From Flavobacteriales bacterium UBA3431 (lineage in GTDB: Bacteria; Bacteroidota; Bacteroidia; Flavobacteriales; Schleiferiaceae): DNA of 23,280 bases. The stretch covers positions 1 through 23,280 of the forward strand of contig DFSS01000012.1 in the NCBI GenBank assembly GCA_002381225.1. Reading direction: 5' to 3'. Below the pieces are notes generated by a model. It searched no databases, was not told the DNA's origin, and saw only the letters and a program-made list of their open reading frames with translations. Positions 22,177 through 23,280 of this stretch are shown here, piece after piece. Position 1 is the stretch's first letter. Every line of letters begins with the position of its first letter. Both the position numbers and the translations under genes were made by a program.

Positions 22177-22908
22177 ATGCAGACTCTGAACTCCCGAAAA
22201 AACGCCTATACCTCTGACCATCCCGATTTGACGCCCTTCTTTTCATTTGGGATATCGGTTGACTGTGTGGTGTTTGGCTATGACGGGGTGGATGTGAAAG
22301 TGCTGGTCATTGAGCGCGGTACCGAGCCATATTTAGGTTACCAGGCCATTCCAGGTGATTTGGTTCATCCGCAGGAAGATGCGGTGACCGCCACACAGCG
22401 CGTTCTTCGTGACTTGACCGGGCTCGAAAATATCTACTTGGAGCAGTTGTACACCTTTGCAGGGGTGGACCGACACCCACTCGGGCGTGTGGCGACCATT
22501 GCTTACTTCTCTTTGTTGAAGATTGGTGATTACAACCCCCGGCCCTCGTCTTGGGCAACCGATGCCCAGTGGATGCCTATTCAGGCCCTGGGAGAAATGG
22601 CCTTTGACCACAAAGAAATATTTGATGCAGCCCTCCAGCGACTTCAGGCGAGGGTGCGCAATCAGCCGATTGGATTTGAATTGCTCCCGGAGGAATTTAC
22701 CCTGGCCGATCTGCAGCATCTCTATGAAACCCTGTTAAACACGCAGTTCGACAAGGCCAATTTCCGAAAGAAGATCCTCACCATGGATCTCCTCATACCT
22801 TTGGATAAGATGCAAAAAGCCGTTCGGCATCGCCCCGCGCGGTTGTACCAATTTGACGCTTTGCGCTACGAGGCCCTCTCTAAACGGGGCTTCCATTTTG
22901 AGCTGTAG
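22177..22908 (+). CDS. Nudix-type transcriptional regulator (NrtR/AraR family)
   Basis: A 243-residue two-domain regulator. Residues ~20-155 are a Nudix fold; the Nudix box (G60-D-L-V-H-P-Q-E ... R75-V-L-R-D-L-T-G-L83) has lost the REUxEE catalytic glutamates (Val76, Asp79, Leu80), so it should bind a ligand rather than hydrolyse it. Residues ~165-243 are the characteristic winged helix (FTLADLQHLYETLL, then KANFRKKIL). Known members sense ADP-ribose-type NAD metabolites (NrtR) or sugars; in Bacteroides the member AraR controls L-arabinose genes. The adjacent SGLT-type symporter gene, 52 nt downstream, points to a sugar-utilisation role. The direct repeats upstream may be its operators. Confidence 0.9.
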   Translation: MQTLNSRKNAYTSDHPDLTPFFSFGISVDCVVFGYDGVDVKVLVIERGTEPYLGYQAIPGDLVHPQEDAVTATQRVLRDLTGLENIYLEQLYTFAGVDRHPLGRVATIAYFSLLKIGDYNPRPSSWATDAQWMPIQALGEMAFDHKEIFDAALQRLQARVRNQPIGFELLPEEFTLADLQHLYETLLNTQFDKANFRKKILTMDLLIPLDKMQKAVRHRPARLYQFDALRYEALSKRGFHFEL

Positions 22909-22960
22909 TATTCCCTTTTTGTACCGAAACTAGTTACCCAAAACCCCTAACCCCTACTCC

Positions 22961-23280
22961 ATGACCGGCACGTTTGAATTCCTCGATTACGCCATCTTCA
23001 TGGGCTATGCCCTCCTGATCCTCGGCGTTGGCCTGTGGGTGTCTCGCGATAAAAAAGGCCACGAGAAAAATGCCGAAGACTATTTCTTGGCGAGCAAGTC
23101 CCTTCCGTGGTGGGCCGTGGGTACATCCTTAATTGCGGCCAATATCTCGGCCGAGCAATTCATCGGCATGTCGGGCTCGGGATTCAAAATTGGTTTGGCC
23201 ATCGCCTCGTACGAATGGATGGCTGCCTTGACCCTCATCATTGTCGGCAAGTATTTCCTCCCCATTTTCATTGAAAAAGG
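22961..23280 (+). CDS. Sodium/sugar symporter, SGLT type (N-terminal part)
   Basis: The first 106 residues of a sodium:solute symporter, cut off by the right edge. Three hydrophobic helices are visible. The segment EDYFLASKSLPWWAVGTSLI followed by AANISAEQFIGMSGSGFKIG is the signature of SSS helices 1-2 in the vSGLT/sugar branch, in which helix 1 supplies part of the Na+ and sugar sites. The ATG at 22961 is the first start in frame and gives a typical short polar N-terminus. With the NrtR/AraR-like regulator just upstream and in the same direction, sugar uptake under its control is the best inference; the sugar cannot be named. No TAnnTTTG box lies in the 52-nt gap, which favours co-transcription. 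Confidence 0.93.
   Translation, partial: MTGTFEFLDYAIFMGYALLILGVGLWVSRDKKGHEKNAEDYFLASKSLPWWAVGTSLIAANISAEQFIGMSGSGFKIGLAIASYEWMAALTLIIVGKYFLPIFIEK

Overview
This 23.3 kb window looks like chromosomal core sequence of a marine or freshwater Bacteroidetes bacterium, most likely a Flavobacteriales/Cryomorphaceae-like lineage. The signs are a purH-mreBCD-mrdA-rodA cluster, a Bacteroidetes-type outer-membrane biogenesis operon (coaX, outer-membrane barrel protein, TPR protein, lptC, CorC/GldE-like protein, PpiD/SurA-like foldase), a Nudix-type NrtR/AraR regulator beside a sodium/sugar symporter, and several promoters of the Bacteroidetes -7 form TAnnTTTG. GC content appears to be in the mid-50s percent (judged by eye, not counted), which is high for the order. 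No insertion sequence, prophage, integrase or CRISPR array was seen.

Layout. 1-266 (-): start of a secreted protein running off the left edge. 472-1302 (+): undecaprenol/diacylglycerol kinase and a GAF-type free methionine sulfoxide reductase, ending 5 nt from a convergent orphan MacB/FtsX permease (1308-2558, -). 2626-9609 (+): purH followed by the complete rod-shape elongation set mreB, mreC, mreD, mrdA (PBP2) and rodA, tightly packed or overlapping, closed by a strong bidirectional hairpin terminator (9638-9658). 17338 down to 9687 (-): a seven-gene run coaX, barrel protein, TPR lipo/periplasmic protein, lptC, a 77-aa two-helix membrane protein, CorC/GldE-like protein and the PpiD-like foldase. 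19546-17366 (-): an unusual fusion of a glycerophosphate-type acyltransferase to a long-chain acyl-CoA synthetase. 19672-19744 (+): tRNA-Phe(GAA) with its own terminator. 19811-21286 (+): PhoD-like phosphatase. 21306-21928 (+): a zinc-ribbon membrane protein translationally coupled to a small four-helix membrane protein. 22177-23280 (+): NrtR/AraR-like regulator and the start of an SGLT-type symporter.

Most of the window serves envelope construction: lipid-carrier recycling (dgkA), peptidoglycan elongation (mre/mrdA/rodA), LPS transport (lptC), outer-membrane protein folding (PpiD-like) and phospholipid/fatty-acid handling (the acyltransferase-synthetase). The most notable observations are three exact TAnnTTTG promoters placed exactly 4 nt before the ATG, implying leaderless mRNAs; a CoaX whose usually invariant acidic active-site residues are replaced; the acyltransferase/acyl-CoA synthetase fusion; and paired direct repeats in front of the Nudix-type sugar regulator. 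I do not see a convincing wholly new multi-gene system; the best unexplained gene pair is the zinc-ribbon/small membrane protein couple at 21306-21928.
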